Notes: generated from the letters alone by a model not told the origin. Counted from the first letter of the stretch, positions 25,248 through 34,137 are shown. The stretch is 64,000 bases of DNA from Oscillospiraceae bacterium (GCA_015067025.1 SVNC01000010.1:1-64000); one strand, 5' to 3'. Numbers and translations are program-made.

Positions 25248-26090
25248 TTACTTTTCGAGTTCTTCAAGGTGAGCCTTAAGCTCTTCCATAGCCTTGTTGT
25301 ACTGCTCTTCGTTAGGAGCCGCACCGTGCCAGGATACGTTATCCTCCATAAAGGAAACGCCCTTACCCTTGATACTCTTCTGAATGATAACAACAGGCTG
25401 ATTTACAACTCTTTCAGCCTCTTCAAAAGCCTTTTCGATCTGGTTGAAATCATGTGCATCGATTGTGATTACATACCAACCGAAAGCTCTGAACTTTTCA
25501 TCTATAGGATAGGGTGACATAACTTCACTTACTCTGCCGTCGATCTGAAGACCGTTGTTATCAACGATTGCAATGAGGTTGTCAAGCTGGTAGTGAGCCG
25601 CAAACATAGCAGCCTCCCACACCTGACCTTCCTGAATTTCGCCGTCACCGAGAACAGCGTATACCTTGTAATAATCATCAGATATCTTACCTGACAGAGC
25701 CATACCGCAAGCGGCAGAAATGCCCTGACCGAGTGAACCTGTGCTCATATCAACACCGGGGACCTTCTTATAAACGGGATGTCCCTGAAGTCTTGAACCT
25801 ATATGACGAAGTGTTTTAAGCTCGTCGGGTGAGAAAAATCCACGCTGTGCAAGTACGGAGTAAAGTGCAGGAGCTGTGTGTCCCTTTGAAAGCACTAATC
25901 TGTCTCTTTCTGCCATAAGAGGATTTTTGGGGTCTACATTCATCTTCGCGAAATAAAGATATGTCAGCATATCAGCTACTGAAAGTGAGCCGCCGGGATG
26001 TCCCGATTTAGCATTATAAACGCCTTCGATAATACCCATTCTGACCTTAGTCGCAGTTATTTCCATCTGCTTTTTTAAAGTTGCATCCAT
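25248..26090 (-). CDS. transketolase, N-terminal (thiamine diphosphate-binding) subunit
   Basis: A 280-residue PP-domain subunit of a split transketolase. It has GHPGGSLSVADML near the start, the thiamine/Mg2+ motif GDGEIQEGQVWEAAMFA ending with the NNG segment (IVDNNGLQIDG), and a C-terminal KGKGVSFMED stretch. The two-gene form is common in Clostridia and archaea. The ribosome site is AGAAAGGATA. It is the first gene after a strong promoter, and the C-terminal partner follows directly. Confidence 0.94.
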   Translation of the reverse strand: MDATLKKQMEITATKVRMGIIEGVYNAKSGHPGGSLSVADMLTYLYFAKMNVDPKNPLMAERDRLVLSKGHTAPALYSVLAQRGFFSPDELKTLRHIGSRLQGHPVYKKVPGVDMSTGSLGQGISAACGMALSGKISDDYYKVYAVLGDGEIQEGQVWEAAMFAAHYQLDNLIAIVDNNGLQIDGRVSEVMSPYPIDEKFRAFGWYVITIDAHDFNQIEKAFEEAERVVNQPVVIIQKSIKGKGVSFMEDNVSWHGAAPNEEQYNKAMEELKAHLEELEK

Positions 26091-26137
26091 TTTTAAAATA
26101 TCCTTTCTGTGATATTTCTGTTAAATTCGCCTTTAAT

Positions 26138-26166
26138 ATTATATTACATTACCGCCGATAAGTCAA
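26138..26166 (-). promoter_or_regulatory. sigma-A promoter of the transketolase operon
   Basis: On the minus strand TTGACT (26166-26161) and TATAAT (26143-26138) are separated by 17 bp. The start point should be near 26131, about 40 nt before the ATG. The -35 box lies 3 bp beyond the stop codon of the upstream HAD gene. Confidence 0.75.
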
Positions 26167-26169
26167 GAG

Positions 26170-26973
26170 TTAAAGTGAAGCAATATGTTTAATTATCTGA
26201 GTCATCGGATCTTCATTATTGCTGCCGATAATAAGCTTTGCTACCTTCTTTACATCCTCGTGGGCGTTTGATACTGCAACGCCTAAATCAGCATAGGCGA
26301 CCATTTCAGCATCGTTGGGATAATCGCCTGACGCTACTGTAAATCTGCCTTCGTTTCCCGTAACCTCCAAAAGCTTCTGATAGCCGTAAGCCTTACTTAC
26401 TCCCGTAGGAAGCAGTTCGTAGAAAATAGGTGCTGATAAAACGCAGTTTGTATCCTCACAGCAATGCTCATCCACAAATTTTCTGAGTGCATCCATCTTT
26501 TCAGGCCAGTAGGCAAAAAGCACTTTAAGCCAGCCATCATCAGGGATGTCCTCTAACCTGCATTCCTCCACCTTTGTATTTTCAAGAGACATATGAAAAC
26601 GCTCCACGTCATTCATCGCAGGAACGTATACAGTTTGGCTGTGCAGCACTTCAATACCGATATCAGGAAATGCCTCCATAACCTTTTTTATATATCCTCT
26701 TGCCTTTTTTGTAACTGAGCTTTGCCACAGAAATTTATCTGCCTTGAAATCGTAAACCGCCGCTCCGTTAAAAATAACGGCAGGAATACGCAGTCCTATC
26801 TTTTCCGCCACAGGTTTCGCCATAGAATAGCCTCTGCCTGTTGCTATTGTAAAAAGTCCGCCCTTATCGCAGAAATCGTTTATCGACTCCATATCTCTTT
26901 CAGAAATATTCTTTTCGTCATTTAAAAGAGTTCCGTCAAGGTCGGTCATTATAATCGCATTTTTAAAATCCAA
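26170..26973 (-). CDS. Cof-type HAD-IIB phosphatase
   Basis: A 267-residue HAD hydrolase. Motif I (DLDGTLLN, with the nucleophile Asp), motif II (FTIATGRG), a IIB cap and late motifs with a lysine and ASGDYPNDAEMVAYADLGVAV (motif IV acidic pair) are all present. Such enzymes dephosphorylate sugar phosphates, FMN or PLP; the substrate cannot be told. An open frame extends upstream into the pseudouridine synthase gene, but AAAGGGA before the TTG at about 26973 gives the family's normal length. It is probably co-transcribed with rluD-like and lspA genes. Confidence 0.88.
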   Translation of the reverse strand: MDFKNAIIMTDLDGTLLNDEKNISERDMESINDFCDKGGLFTIATGRGYSMAKPVAEKIGLRIPAVIFNGAAVYDFKADKFLWQSSVTKKARGYIKKVMEAFPDIGIEVLHSQTVYVPAMNDVERFHMSLENTKVEECRLEDIPDDGWLKVLFAYWPEKMDALRKFVDEHCCEDTNCVLSAPIFYELLPTGVSKAYGYQKLLEVTGNEGRFTVASGDYPNDAEMVAYADLGVAVSNAHEDVKKVAKLIIGSNNEDPMTQIIKHIASL

Positions 26974-26989
26974 AGTTCTGTCCCTTTCT

Positions 26990-27919
26990 TTATTCTGTCC
27001 TTTGTGTTTCAAGATTACGCAGCAGCCTTGTAAAATACTCAGGCAGCTCACTGTCAAATTCAAGATATCTGCCGTCAGGATGAACAAAGCCTATCTTCTT
27101 TGCGTGCAGGCATTGTCCGCATAGCCATTTGGGGCTACCGTTACCATAGACCTCGTCACCGACTACAGAATGACCAATGTACGCCATATGCACCCTTATC
27201 TGATGAGTTCTGCCGGTTTCAAGCCTTAGTCGCAGTAAGGTGTTCTGTCTGTATCTCTGTTCTACAAAATAATGTGTTACCGCTTCTCTTGAATTTTCCA
27301 TCGTAACACACATTTTCTTACGATCAAATTTATGTCTTCCTATTGGGGCGTCAACCGTGCCGTTTTCTTTTATTACGCCCTGCACTACCGCCATATATTC
27401 TCTTGTAAAACTATGCTCCTTTATCTGCTCACTTAAGATATTGTGGGCATTATCATTCTTTGCAACGATAAGCAGTCCGCTGGTATCCCTGTCAATTCTG
27501 TGTACTATTCCGGGTCTTATTACTCCGTTTATCCCTGACAAACTGTCACCGCAGTGGAACATCAGTGCGTTGACAAGTGTACCGCTGTAATGTCCCGGTG
27601 CCGGATGCACCACCATCCCTTTAGGCTTATTTACTACTAACAGATCGTTATCCTCATAAATGATATCAAGAGGAATGTTTTCAGGCAGTATATCAGCTTC
27701 TTTAGGCTCAGGAATTTCCAGCTCTACACTGTCTCCGCTTTTAAGCTTTGCGTTCTTCTTTGCCGCTTTCCCGTTTACAAGACAATCGCCCTGCTCTATC
27801 AGCAAGGCGGCGGCAGAACGGGATAAGCCCGTTTCACTATCAGCTATGAACTTGTCAAGTCTTATATCATTTTCTTCACAGATTAAGCTGTAATGCGTAA
27901 TATCAGTCCTTTCGGTCAT
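26990..27919 (-). CDS. RluA/RluD-family 23S rRNA pseudouridine synthase
   Basis: A 309-residue enzyme with an N-terminal S4 RNA-binding domain (about residues 15-75, IRLDKFIADSETGLSRSAA) and a catalytic domain with the motif HRIDRDTSGLL, whose Asp attacks the uridine. Further motifs are NKPKGMVVHPAPGH and LETGRTHQIRVH. The layout is that of RluD, which modifies helix 69 of 23S rRNA, but RluA-type paralogues cannot be excluded. The ATG overlaps the lspA stop (ATGA), so the two are translationally coupled, as in many Firmicutes. Confidence 0.92.
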   Translation of the reverse strand: MTERTDITHYSLICEENDIRLDKFIADSETGLSRSAAALLIEQGDCLVNGKAAKKNAKLKSGDSVELEIPEPKEADILPENIPLDIIYEDNDLLVVNKPKGMVVHPAPGHYSGTLVNALMFHCGDSLSGINGVIRPGIVHRIDRDTSGLLIVAKNDNAHNILSEQIKEHSFTREYMAVVQGVIKENGTVDAPIGRHKFDRKKMCVTMENSREAVTHYFVEQRYRQNTLLRLRLETGRTHQIRVHMAYIGHSVVGDEVYGNGSPKWLCGQCLHAKKIGFVHPDGRYLEFDSELPEYFTRLLRNLETQRTE

Positions 27920-28437
27920 TCTGCCGTTTTGCTTTCAGTCATTTCTGACTTTTTCTTTTCCTTTTCTTTTTTTGCGTCTTTTATTTCGTCTATCATCACA
28001 AAGATAAACAGTCCTATCGCACCGACCACCGCACAGATGTCCGCCACGTTGAACACTGCAAAGTTTATTATCTTAAGGTCAATAAAATCTACCACAAAAC
28101 CTCTTAATATTCTGTCTATAAGGTTTCCTATACCGCCTGACAGAATAAGAGACATACACCACAAATAAGGTGTTTTCTTCACTCTCTTTGAGAGCATCAG
28201 ATAGAGAATTCCAAGCATTATAAGTGACGTTATAATGATGAGGAATATCTGCTTGCCTTCAAGTATGCTGAATGCGGCACCTGTATTACGCTCATAGGTG
28301 ATATTCAGTATCTGCGTATCGCCAAAGGCAATTACAGAAAATGAATCATGCAGCTGCATATTGGTATCTACTATTATTTTTGTTATCTGATCTATTGCAA
28401 GTAGTACCACCGCTACCACAAGAGTAATATAAAGCAT
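27916..28437 (-). CDS. lspA: lipoprotein signal peptidase (signal peptidase II)
   Basis: A 173-residue four-helix aspartyl protease that cleaves prolipoproteins after lipid attachment. The family blocks are visible: AIDQITKIIV, NTGAAFSIL, then LILSGGIGNLIDRILRGFVVDFIDL with the two catalytic aspartates (GNLIDR and VVDFI). I chose the ATG at 28437 because AAAGG precedes it and the longer reading adds only a basic stretch. An unusual charged tail of about 20 residues (KDAKKEKEKKKSE...) follows the last helix. The substrates include the lipoproteins predicted in this window. Confidence 0.95.
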   Translation of the reverse strand: MLYITLVVAVVLLAIDQITKIIVDTNMQLHDSFSVIAFGDTQILNITYERNTGAAFSILEGKQIFLIIITSLIMLGILYLMLSKRVKKTPYLWCMSLILSGGIGNLIDRILRGFVVDFIDLKIINFAVFNVADICAVVGAIGLFIFVMIDEIKDAKKEKEKKKSEMTESKTAE

Positions 28438-28490
28438 GGTTATACCTTTCTTTTTTCTACACTTTTTAAAACTTAATATAAACAACTCAG

Positions 28491-28515
28491 CACCGCTGAA
28501 TTTTCATCAGCGGTG
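28491..28515 (-). terminator. hairpin between divIVA and lspA
   Basis: A perfect 9-bp stem CACCGCTGA / TCAGCGGTG with a 7-nt loop lies 11 nt after the divIVA stop. The T-tail on the minus strand is poor, so it may only partly terminate. Confidence 0.55.
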
Positions 28516-28526
28516 GTAAAGAGTTT

Positions 28527-29579
28527 TTAATTTTTCTGACCGAATTCGAGATTCTCGTGAGAATCGTCCTTCTTTTCATTCTTTCCTCCGCCTAACTTAA
28601 AGAGGATAGAATCACCGAGAGATTTCTTAGGCTCAGCAGGCTTTGCTTCTTCCTTCTGAGGTTCAGCAGGCTTTGCTTCTTCCTTCTGAGGTTCAGCAGG
28701 CTTTGCCTCTTCCTTCTGAGGTTCAGCAGGCTTTGCCTCTTCCTTCTGAGGTTCAACAGGCTTTACCTCTTCCTTCTGAGGTTCAGCAGGCTTTGCCTCT
28801 TCCTTCTGAGGTTCAACAGGCTTTGCCTCTTCCTTCTTAGGTTCAACAGGCTTTGCCTCTTCCTTTTTAGGCTCAGCGGACTTTGCCTCTTCCTTTTTGG
28901 GTTCAGCAGGCTTTGCTTCTTCCTTCTTAGGTTCAGCCTTCTTTGCAAAAGCACTGTCCTCAGGCTTTCTCTTTTCTACTTCCTTTACAGTATTGATAAC
29001 AAATTCGTTTTCACACTGTGCAGGAATTCCCTTGATGTATTCAATATGTGCATTGTACGCCGCAAGAATTTTATTTGTATAATCAGTAACTTCCTGCTTC
29101 GTTCTCTGTAATACTATCTGTTCTCTTTCTGTACGCTGCTGCATAATAAGATGAATTTCATCAGACTTAGCGTTAGCGTCAGCAATTATTCCCTTTGCCT
29201 TTTCCTGAGCTGCAGCTACGTCCTTGTCAGACTGTTCCTTTTTCTTTGCAGCATCTTCTTTAGCATCATTTACAAGCTTTTCTGCCTTTTCCTTAGCTTC
29301 TTTAAGGAGCTTTTCGGCTTCTGCCTTTGCTTCATTTACAACGGCAATACCCTGCTTCTTTGCGATAAGGAGAGCGTCACGCAGAGCGTCCTCGTCATTA
29401 CGGTATTCCTTGATCTTTTCAGCTAATATTTCAAGCTTCTTTTCAAGCTCTTCATTTTCGTTCTGAAGACCAAGAAATTCAACAGATACATCTCTTAAAA
29501 ATCTGTCTACCTCTTCTACACTGTAGCCGCCCTTCTTGACGGTATCAAAACTTTTTCCGACAATATCATTTGCGTTCAC
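28527..29579 (-). CDS. DivIVA-domain protein with a long Pro/Glu/Lys repeat
   Basis: A 350-residue protein starting at GTG with an AGGAGGG site. The DivIVA N-terminal domain (about residues 3-40, KSFDTVKKGGYSVEEVDRFL) is followed by a coiled coil to about 170, then a low-complexity tail of ten decapeptides of the form AEPKKEEAKP / VEPQKEEAKP (about 215-319) and a short basic/acidic end. DivIVA proteins bind negatively curved membrane at septa and poles and recruit division or wall-growth proteins. The neighbours ylmH, sepF and yggS are the classical division cluster. The repeat is unusual and encoded by a 30-bp minisatellite. Confidence 0.92.
   Translation of the reverse strand: MNANDIVGKSFDTVKKGGYSVEEVDRFLRDVSVEFLGLQNENEELEKKLEILAEKIKEYRNDEDALRDALLIAKKQGIAVVNEAKAEAEKLLKEAKEKAEKLVNDAKEDAAKKKEQSDKDVAAAQEKAKGIIADANAKSDEIHLIMQQRTEREQIVLQRTKQEVTDYTNKILAAYNAHIEYIKGIPAQCENEFVINTVKEVEKRKPEDSAFAKKAEPKKEEAKPAEPKKEEAKSAEPKKEEAKPVEPKKEEAKPVEPQKEEAKPAEPQKEEVKPVEPQKEEAKPAEPQKEEAKPAEPQKEEAKPAEPQKEEAKPAEPKKSLGDSILFKLGGGKNEKKDDSHENLEFGQKN
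28623..28937. repeat. 30-bp minisatellite within divIVA
   Basis: About ten and a half head-to-tail 30-bp units, with core TCTTCCTTCTGAGGTTCAGC on the plus strand, encode the decapeptide repeat. The 3'-most units in the gene (low coordinates) are almost identical and the others differ by a few bases, consistent with recent slippage or unequal exchange. It stays in frame throughout, so it is a protein-length polymorphism, not a CRISPR. Confidence 0.95.
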
Positions 29580-29602
29580 GGATTAACCCTCCTGGATATC
29601 TT

Positions 29603-30364
29603 TTATTTATATTTTTTTACTATTATATGTGTGTTGCCTTTTCTGCCCACGTCTCCGATTTCGGACAGCAGAAACTTTCCTTTACCCCTTATGGTGATGA
29701 CCTCTCCCTGCTTTATAATTCTTGAGGGATTGTCGCACACCTCTCCACCTACCTGGACCAGCTGTGGCTTTAAATATCTGTCACAGGCTACCGTTCTTGA
29801 GCAGGACGCCATATTCTTGACAAGGTTATCAAGACGCAACGATGCCACCGAGAAACTAAGCTCTTCATACTGCTGCTTCGGCAGTTCAAAATCTACTCCG
29901 TAGGAACAGCTTACTCCTACCTTGCCGATCTTAAGCACCGAATCCATAATAAGCTCGGCAGGCTTTTCTGTAACGAAGACCGCCGTCTTACCTTCAGTTA
30001 TAAAGATATCTCCCACAGTATCCCTTTCTATACCGAGTCCCATAAGGGTGCCCAGCACCTCTCTGTGAGTTATCTCGTCACACTTCCGATAGGTAAAAGT
30101 GATAGCCTTTACAGGAAAAAGCATATCAAAGCTACCCTCATCCGTTACGTAGAATGACGGCACTATACCAAAGCACCTTCTCACCGCATCGCTGTTACCC
30201 TCTCCTCCGTAAAAGCCTGTTACAAGCTCGTCGGAGAATTTAAGTGCAGATATCCTCATCTGCTCTGATTCGGTAAGAAATCTCGTGAAATAGGGGCGTG
30301 ATTTATTTATAGCATCCCTCGCCGCACTTTGTATGCGGGAGATAAGCTGATCATTCGCTGTCAT
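29603..30364 (-). CDS. YlmH-like S4-domain RNA-binding protein
   Basis: A 253-residue protein. The N-terminal two thirds form the YlmH/photosystem II S4-like domain, and the last 75 residues an S4 RNA-binding domain (LRLDNLVKNMASCSRTVA then PSRIIKQGEVITIRGKGKF). YlmH is linked to ribosome quality control and large-subunit binding in Bacillus. It lies between sepF and divIVA, the conserved ylm order. The gene starts 1 nt after the sepF stop with no close ribosome site, so translation is probably coupled. Confidence 0.88.
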   Translation of the reverse strand: MTANDQLISRIQSAARDAINKSRPYFTRFLTESEQMRISALKFSDELVTGFYGGEGNSDAVRRCFGIVPSFYVTDEGSFDMLFPVKAITFTYRKCDEITHREVLGTLMGLGIERDTVGDIFITEGKTAVFVTEKPAELIMDSVLKIGKVGVSCSYGVDFELPKQQYEELSFSVASLRLDNLVKNMASCSRTVACDRYLKPQLVQVGGEVCDNPSRIIKQGEVITIRGKGKFLLSEIGDVGRKGNTHIIVKKYK

Positions 30365-30365
30365 A

Positions 30366-30803
30366 TCAGTCTAAGGAATCGAAAATATCCTCGCTGCCTG
30401 AAATGTTGTTGATCTCTTCGATGAAGTCACCGGAAATATCAACGTTATAGGGAGCAAGAACGTAGGTCGTGTCGCCTATTCTCTTAAGCTCACCGTCTGT
30501 AATATAGCTTACGCCGCCTAAAAAGTCGATAAGGCGGTTTGCAATATCCTTGTTTGTGTTGTTAAACATAAGGATGACTGTTGTTTTATTCTTGTAAAGC
30601 TCTGCAATTTCTGCAGCATCGCTGTACTTCTTAGGTCTGTTTACAACAAGGTGGAGTGTTGTGCTTGCATTGAAGGTAAACACCTTTGAACCCGCATTTG
30701 CACCCTTTGAATCAGCTCTTGCAGTTGCTACGTCAGCTTCATCGTATGTGTCGTATTCTTCGTCCTCGTTGTTTTTATTAAGAAATATGTCCTTAAATCC
30801 CAT
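30366..30803 (-). CDS. sepF: cell division protein SepF
   Basis: A 145-residue SepF: an N-terminal membrane-binding helix (MGFKDIFLNKNNEDEEYDTY), an acidic linker, and a C-terminal alpha/beta core (about 55-135; RPKKYSDAAEIAELYKN, TVILMFNN, IANRLIDFLGGVSY). SepF anchors FtsZ to the membrane and forms rings in the septum. The ribosome site is GGAGGAAAAAA. Its neighbours yggS, ylmH and divIVA support the assignment. Confidence 0.96.
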   Translation of the reverse strand: MGFKDIFLNKNNEDEEYDTYDEADVATARADSKGANAGSKVFTFNASTTLHLVVNRPKKYSDAAEIAELYKNKTTVILMFNNTNKDIANRLIDFLGGVSYITDGELKRIGDTTYVLAPYNVDISGDFIEEINNISGSEDIFDSLD

Positions 30804-30822
30804 TGCTTTTTTCCTCCAAAAA

Positions 30823-31551
30823 TTATTTTGTATAATTTCTATAGCCGAAAAGTCCGCTGCCTATTCTGACTATATTCGATCCGTATTTTACCGCCAGGGC
30901 ATAGTCCCCTGACATTCCCATAGAAAGCGTGTCCATACCGTTTAAAAAGCTTTCCTTTGCCCGAAGCTCTTCATAAAGCTCCTGCATACGGGGAAAATAC
31001 TTTTCCCCCTCAAAGGGTGGCGGTATAGTCATAAGACCTCTTATTCTTACGCTCTCAAGTTCCGATATCATCTTTGCCGTTTCAAGCAACTGCTCTGCGG
31101 CAAGTCCGCCCTTTGAAAGCTCCCCACCTATATTTACTTCAAGCAGTATATCCATGGAAAGATTTTTCGATAAGGCTCTGCGACTGATCTCCTCGGCAAG
31201 CTTTAAGCTGTCCACCGAATGAATCATACTCACCTTATCAATTATATACTTAACTTTGTTATTTTGCAAGCCCCCGATAAAGTGAATTTCCGATTTTTCC
31301 GAATAATTTTCGTATTTTTCGAGAAATTCCTGCACTCTGTTTTCACCAAGCAGATCAATTCCTAAAGACTCCGCATAATTTATCTTTTCGCAGTCAACCG
31401 TTTTTGTGACCGCCATTATGCGTACCTCGTCCTTTCTGCCTGCCGAATACTTTGCCTCATCCACCTGCTCTTTTATAAACTCATAATTTGCTTTTATATC
31501 CTGCAGTGCTGTATCCGCCGCAGATTTAATATCAGGTGCTGCTTTGTCCAT
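30823..31551 (-). CDS. YggS-family PLP homeostasis protein
   Basis: A 242-residue PLP-binding single-domain TIM-barrel protein of the YggS/YlmE/PROSC family. The PLP lysine lies in RIMAVTKTVDCEKI, and GENRVQEFLEKYE, HFIGGLQNNKVKYI, HSVDSLKLAEEI and the C-terminal LSMGMSGDYALAVKYGSNIVRIGSGLFG are canonical. It buffers pyridoxal phosphate and has no known catalytic role. I chose the ATG at 31551 because of its AGGAGGAGA site; the frame overlaps the upstream gene end by 20 bp, suggesting coupling. It sits next to sepF as in most Firmicutes. Confidence 0.94.
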   Translation of the reverse strand: MDKAAPDIKSAADTALQDIKANYEFIKEQVDEAKYSAGRKDEVRIMAVTKTVDCEKINYAESLGIDLLGENRVQEFLEKYENYSEKSEIHFIGGLQNNKVKYIIDKVSMIHSVDSLKLAEEISRRALSKNLSMDILLEVNIGGELSKGGLAAEQLLETAKMISELESVRIRGLMTIPPPFEGEKYFPRMQELYEELRAKESFLNGMDTLSMGMSGDYALAVKYGSNIVRIGSGLFGYRNYTK

Positions 31552-32782
31552 CACGGCTCTCCTCCTGCGGTTTATAAATTTCAAATTTACCCTCAACTAT
31601 CACGTTATCGTACAGATCAAGATAGTTCGTCTGGTTATTCGGGATATGCTTTATAATAACGAAATCCTCGCCTGAATAAAGCTCCTCGATGGTTCTGAAA
31701 TAGCCAAGATTACCATAAAGGATGTATACACCCTTTTCACCTTTTTCGTTAAATCGGATGGCACTTGACGGTAATCTGATACCGCTGTATCTGCTTACCA
31801 CAAGCTCAAATCTGCCCGTACGGGAAGAAGCAAGCTCTGCACTAAGAGTATCACCTGCAAACACTACTACGGTTCCTTCGCCGTCGTAATTCTGTATATA
31901 CTCTACAGTAACCTCAATGGTTGAATTATCAGCGTTGAAAAGTAATCTTACCGTTTCGCCCGTTGATAAGAGTGACGCTCTGTGGTCATCCAGTACAGCC
32001 GCTAACTTCCACTTGTAGTTATCTATCATCTTTCCGATAACTGTTCCGCCGCCATCTGATTTTTTCGGTGCTTTTACTATCGCTTCGATATCAGACGGAG
32101 TAAGGCTGTGGGATGCAGAAACAGAAAGCTCGCTTTCGTAGCCGTCTGTATTACTTACAAAGTATCCTGTCTCACCCGAAATAAGCGTTTGCGGTGTACT
32201 GCTTATTCTTGCAGAAAGACTGTTCACTTCATTTTTAAGCTCGTTTATAACCGACTCGTAATCCTCTGCTCTGCCCTTTGCTATATCTCTCTTGCTCTGA
32301 AGACCAAGCAACTCATACTTAAGACTTTCAGCCTTTTTATAGTCCTTATCATTAAGAGCGGTTACTATTTCATTGTGCTTTTCCGTGATAAGCTTACCAA
32401 AGGCCTCAGCCTGAGAACCGTCTGTGCCGGCAAGCTTCTGTGCCTCTTCGAGAGTTTTTATTCTTTCATTCAGCTTATCTATTTTCTGACACACATCTAT
32501 ATCGGAGGAGGATGCATAAACGCTGGCTATTACGCTGTTTTTAGCAAGTCGTGAGCCGTCCTCATGCTCATACTGTAAAACTCCGTTATAGGAACGTTCT
32601 ACCGTGTGCTCATCCCTTATAAGAACTCCGTCAAACTTTATCGTGTCAGTAAGCTCGTACAGTCTTGCAACTTCTGTTTTGCAGGCATTCTGCGGTATCA
32701 CTATTATCTGTCCGATAATGGTAGCCACGAGAAAGACTGCAAGTATTATCGCAAGTACCGTTGTGGTTTTTGATTTATCCAT
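31532..32782 (-). CDS. HlyD-like membrane-fusion-type protein of the division cluster
   Basis: A 416-residue protein with one N-terminal membrane helix (about 8-28), a half barrel-sandwich motif (FDGVLIRDEHTVERSYNGVL), a coiled-coil hairpin (about 95-190), the second half (ISGETGYFVSNTDGYES) and a beta-barrel region to the end. Proteins of this kind are regularly found beside sepF in Clostridia without a transporter partner. Its role is not known to me; linking the membrane to the wall or septum is a guess. It lies 10 nt after hfq. Confidence 0.8.
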   Translation of the reverse strand: MDKSKTTTVLAIILAVFLVATIIGQIIVIPQNACKTEVARLYELTDTIKFDGVLIRDEHTVERSYNGVLQYEHEDGSRLAKNSVIASVYASSSDIDVCQKIDKLNERIKTLEEAQKLAGTDGSQAEAFGKLITEKHNEIVTALNDKDYKKAESLKYELLGLQSKRDIAKGRAEDYESVINELKNEVNSLSARISSTPQTLISGETGYFVSNTDGYESELSVSASHSLTPSDIEAIVKAPKKSDGGGTVIGKMIDNYKWKLAAVLDDHRASLLSTGETVRLLFNADNSTIEVTVEYIQNYDGEGTVVVFAGDTLSAELASSRTGRFELVVSRYSGIRLPSSAIRFNEKGEKGVYILYGNLGYFRTIEELYSGEDFVIIKHIPNNQTNYLDLYDNVIVEGKFEIYKPQEESRDGQSST

Positions 32783-32792
32783 TCAGTTTATT

Positions 32793-33038
32793 TTAATTTT
32801 CCTCGTTCTTTTCAAATGCGTCAAGGATAGAAATTGTACGAAGAGGCGAAATAGTAGAAATTGCATGCTTGTAGATAAGATTTTGCTTGCCGTCTGTATC
32901 AAGTATAACGGTGTAGTTGTCAAAGCCTCTTACCATACCCTTGAACTGAAATCCGTTGGTGATATAAATTGTTACCGGTATTTTCTCTTTTCTCGCCTGA
33001 TTTAAAAATACATCCTGTAAATTAAGTTCCTTAGCCAT
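32793..33038 (-). CDS. hfq: RNA chaperone Hfq
   Basis: An 81-residue Sm-like protein. Sm1 ([25 protein letters not shown]) and Sm2 ([11 protein letters not shown]) are complete: the YKHA motif is the uridine-binding lysine/histidine site, and [12 protein letters not shown] forms the N-terminal helix with the proximal-face Gln. It has a short C-terminal tail, as in Gram-positive Hfq. It forms a hexamer that pairs small RNAs with mRNA. The gene follows miaA, the same neighbour as in many bacteria. Confidence 0.97.
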   Translation of the reverse strand: MAKELNLQDVFLNQARKEKIPVTIYITNGFQFKGMVRGFDNYTVILDTDGKQNLIYKHAISTISPLRTISILDAFEKNEEN

Positions 33039-33172
33039 AAAAAAGTTCCTTTCTTTTGAGGGTGATAAGCTTCCCCCATAAATAAAATGATGTAATTTAA
33101 AGGCCGTGACAATATATCTGTCTGCGTTCTGTAACGGAGCGTGCCACGCCTATTTATATATTGTAACACATT

Positions 33173-34114
33173 TTAACGGAAATTTCCACATATTTTTATA
33201 TATTTTTTTGCTTTTTCAAAAATTTCCCTTAAAGATACTGTATCATCTGCCTTGATCCAGTGAATACGCTCATCCTTTCTGAACCAGGTAAGCTGTCTTT
33301 TGGCGTACTTTCTCGTTTCCTGCTTCAGATGCTCCACACACTCTGACAGCTCCTTTTCTCCCTTGAGATAGGGCAACAGCTCCTTATAGCCTATTGCCTG
33401 TGCCGCTGTGGGTAAGTCCCCTTTTGAAAAAAAGTTCTTTGCTTCCTCTATAAGACCCATATCGAGCATTATATCAACTCTTTTATTTATTCTGTCGTAA
33501 AGTTGCTCCCTGTCATAATCAAGAGCTATCATGCAAGGCTCATAAGGAGAAGGCTCTGTGCGGCTTTCTTCCTGAGTCTGCGACATTGTCTTTCCCGTAG
33601 TCCTATACACTTCAAGAGCTCTTATGACACGAGCCTGGTTATTTTCATGAAGGGTAGCGGCAGTAGCAGGGTCTATCTCCCTTAACATATCTAAAAGATA
33701 GCTATTGCCCTTTTCCTGTGCCAGTAATCTAAGTTCCTCACGATAAGCGTAGTCACATTCGCTTTCTTCAAAGCGGATATTGTTTATAAGCGAGCTTATA
33801 TAAAGCCCCGTACCGCCTACTATCATCGGGATTTTTCCACGGGATGCTATATCCTTTATCTTTTCGTGGGCAAGCTTTACGTAATCCGCCACAGAAAAGC
33901 TTTCTGCAGGGTCAAGAAAGTCCATTATATGATGAGGGATTCCCTGCCTTTCTTCTATAGAAGGCTTTGCAGTTGCAATATCCATACCCTTATATATCTG
34001 CATGGAGTCTGCCGAGATTATCTCAGCGTCAAATTCCTTTGCAAGCTCTACCGAAAGAGCGGTCTTGCCGCTGGCGGTAGGTCCGCATATAACTATTACA
34101 AACTGCTTTTCCAT
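33173..34114 (-). CDS. miaA: tRNA dimethylallyltransferase
   Basis: A 313-residue enzyme that prenylates A37 of tRNAs reading UNN codons. Walker A GPTASGKTALS is at the N-terminus, followed by DSMQIYKGMDIATAKPS, the conserved PHHIMDFLDP and GGTGLYISSL, and the C-terminal QETRKYAKRQLTWFRKD. The product is the substrate of MiaB, encoded about 5 kb away. It has an AAAGGAAAGGG ribosome site and follows mutL by 23 nt. Confidence 0.97.
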   Translation of the reverse strand: MEKQFVIVICGPTASGKTALSVELAKEFDAEIISADSMQIYKGMDIATAKPSIEERQGIPHHIMDFLDPAESFSVADYVKLAHEKIKDIASRGKIPMIVGGTGLYISSLINNIRFEESECDYAYREELRLLAQEKGNSYLLDMLREIDPATAATLHENNQARVIRALEVYRTTGKTMSQTQEESRTEPSPYEPCMIALDYDREQLYDRINKRVDIMLDMGLIEEAKNFFSKGDLPTAAQAIGYKELLPYLKGEKELSECVEHLKQETRKYAKRQLTWFRKDERIHWIKADDTVSLREIFEKAKKYIKICGNFR

Positions 34115-34137
34115 AGTATCCCCCTTTCCTTTTACTA

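Noticed and set aside
28623-28937. CRISPR-like array of 30-bp repeats
   Set aside because: Units are directly adjacent with no spacers and encode an in-frame decapeptide of divIVA. The frames on the other strand (rich in LPSEVQQA) are shadows of the repeat.
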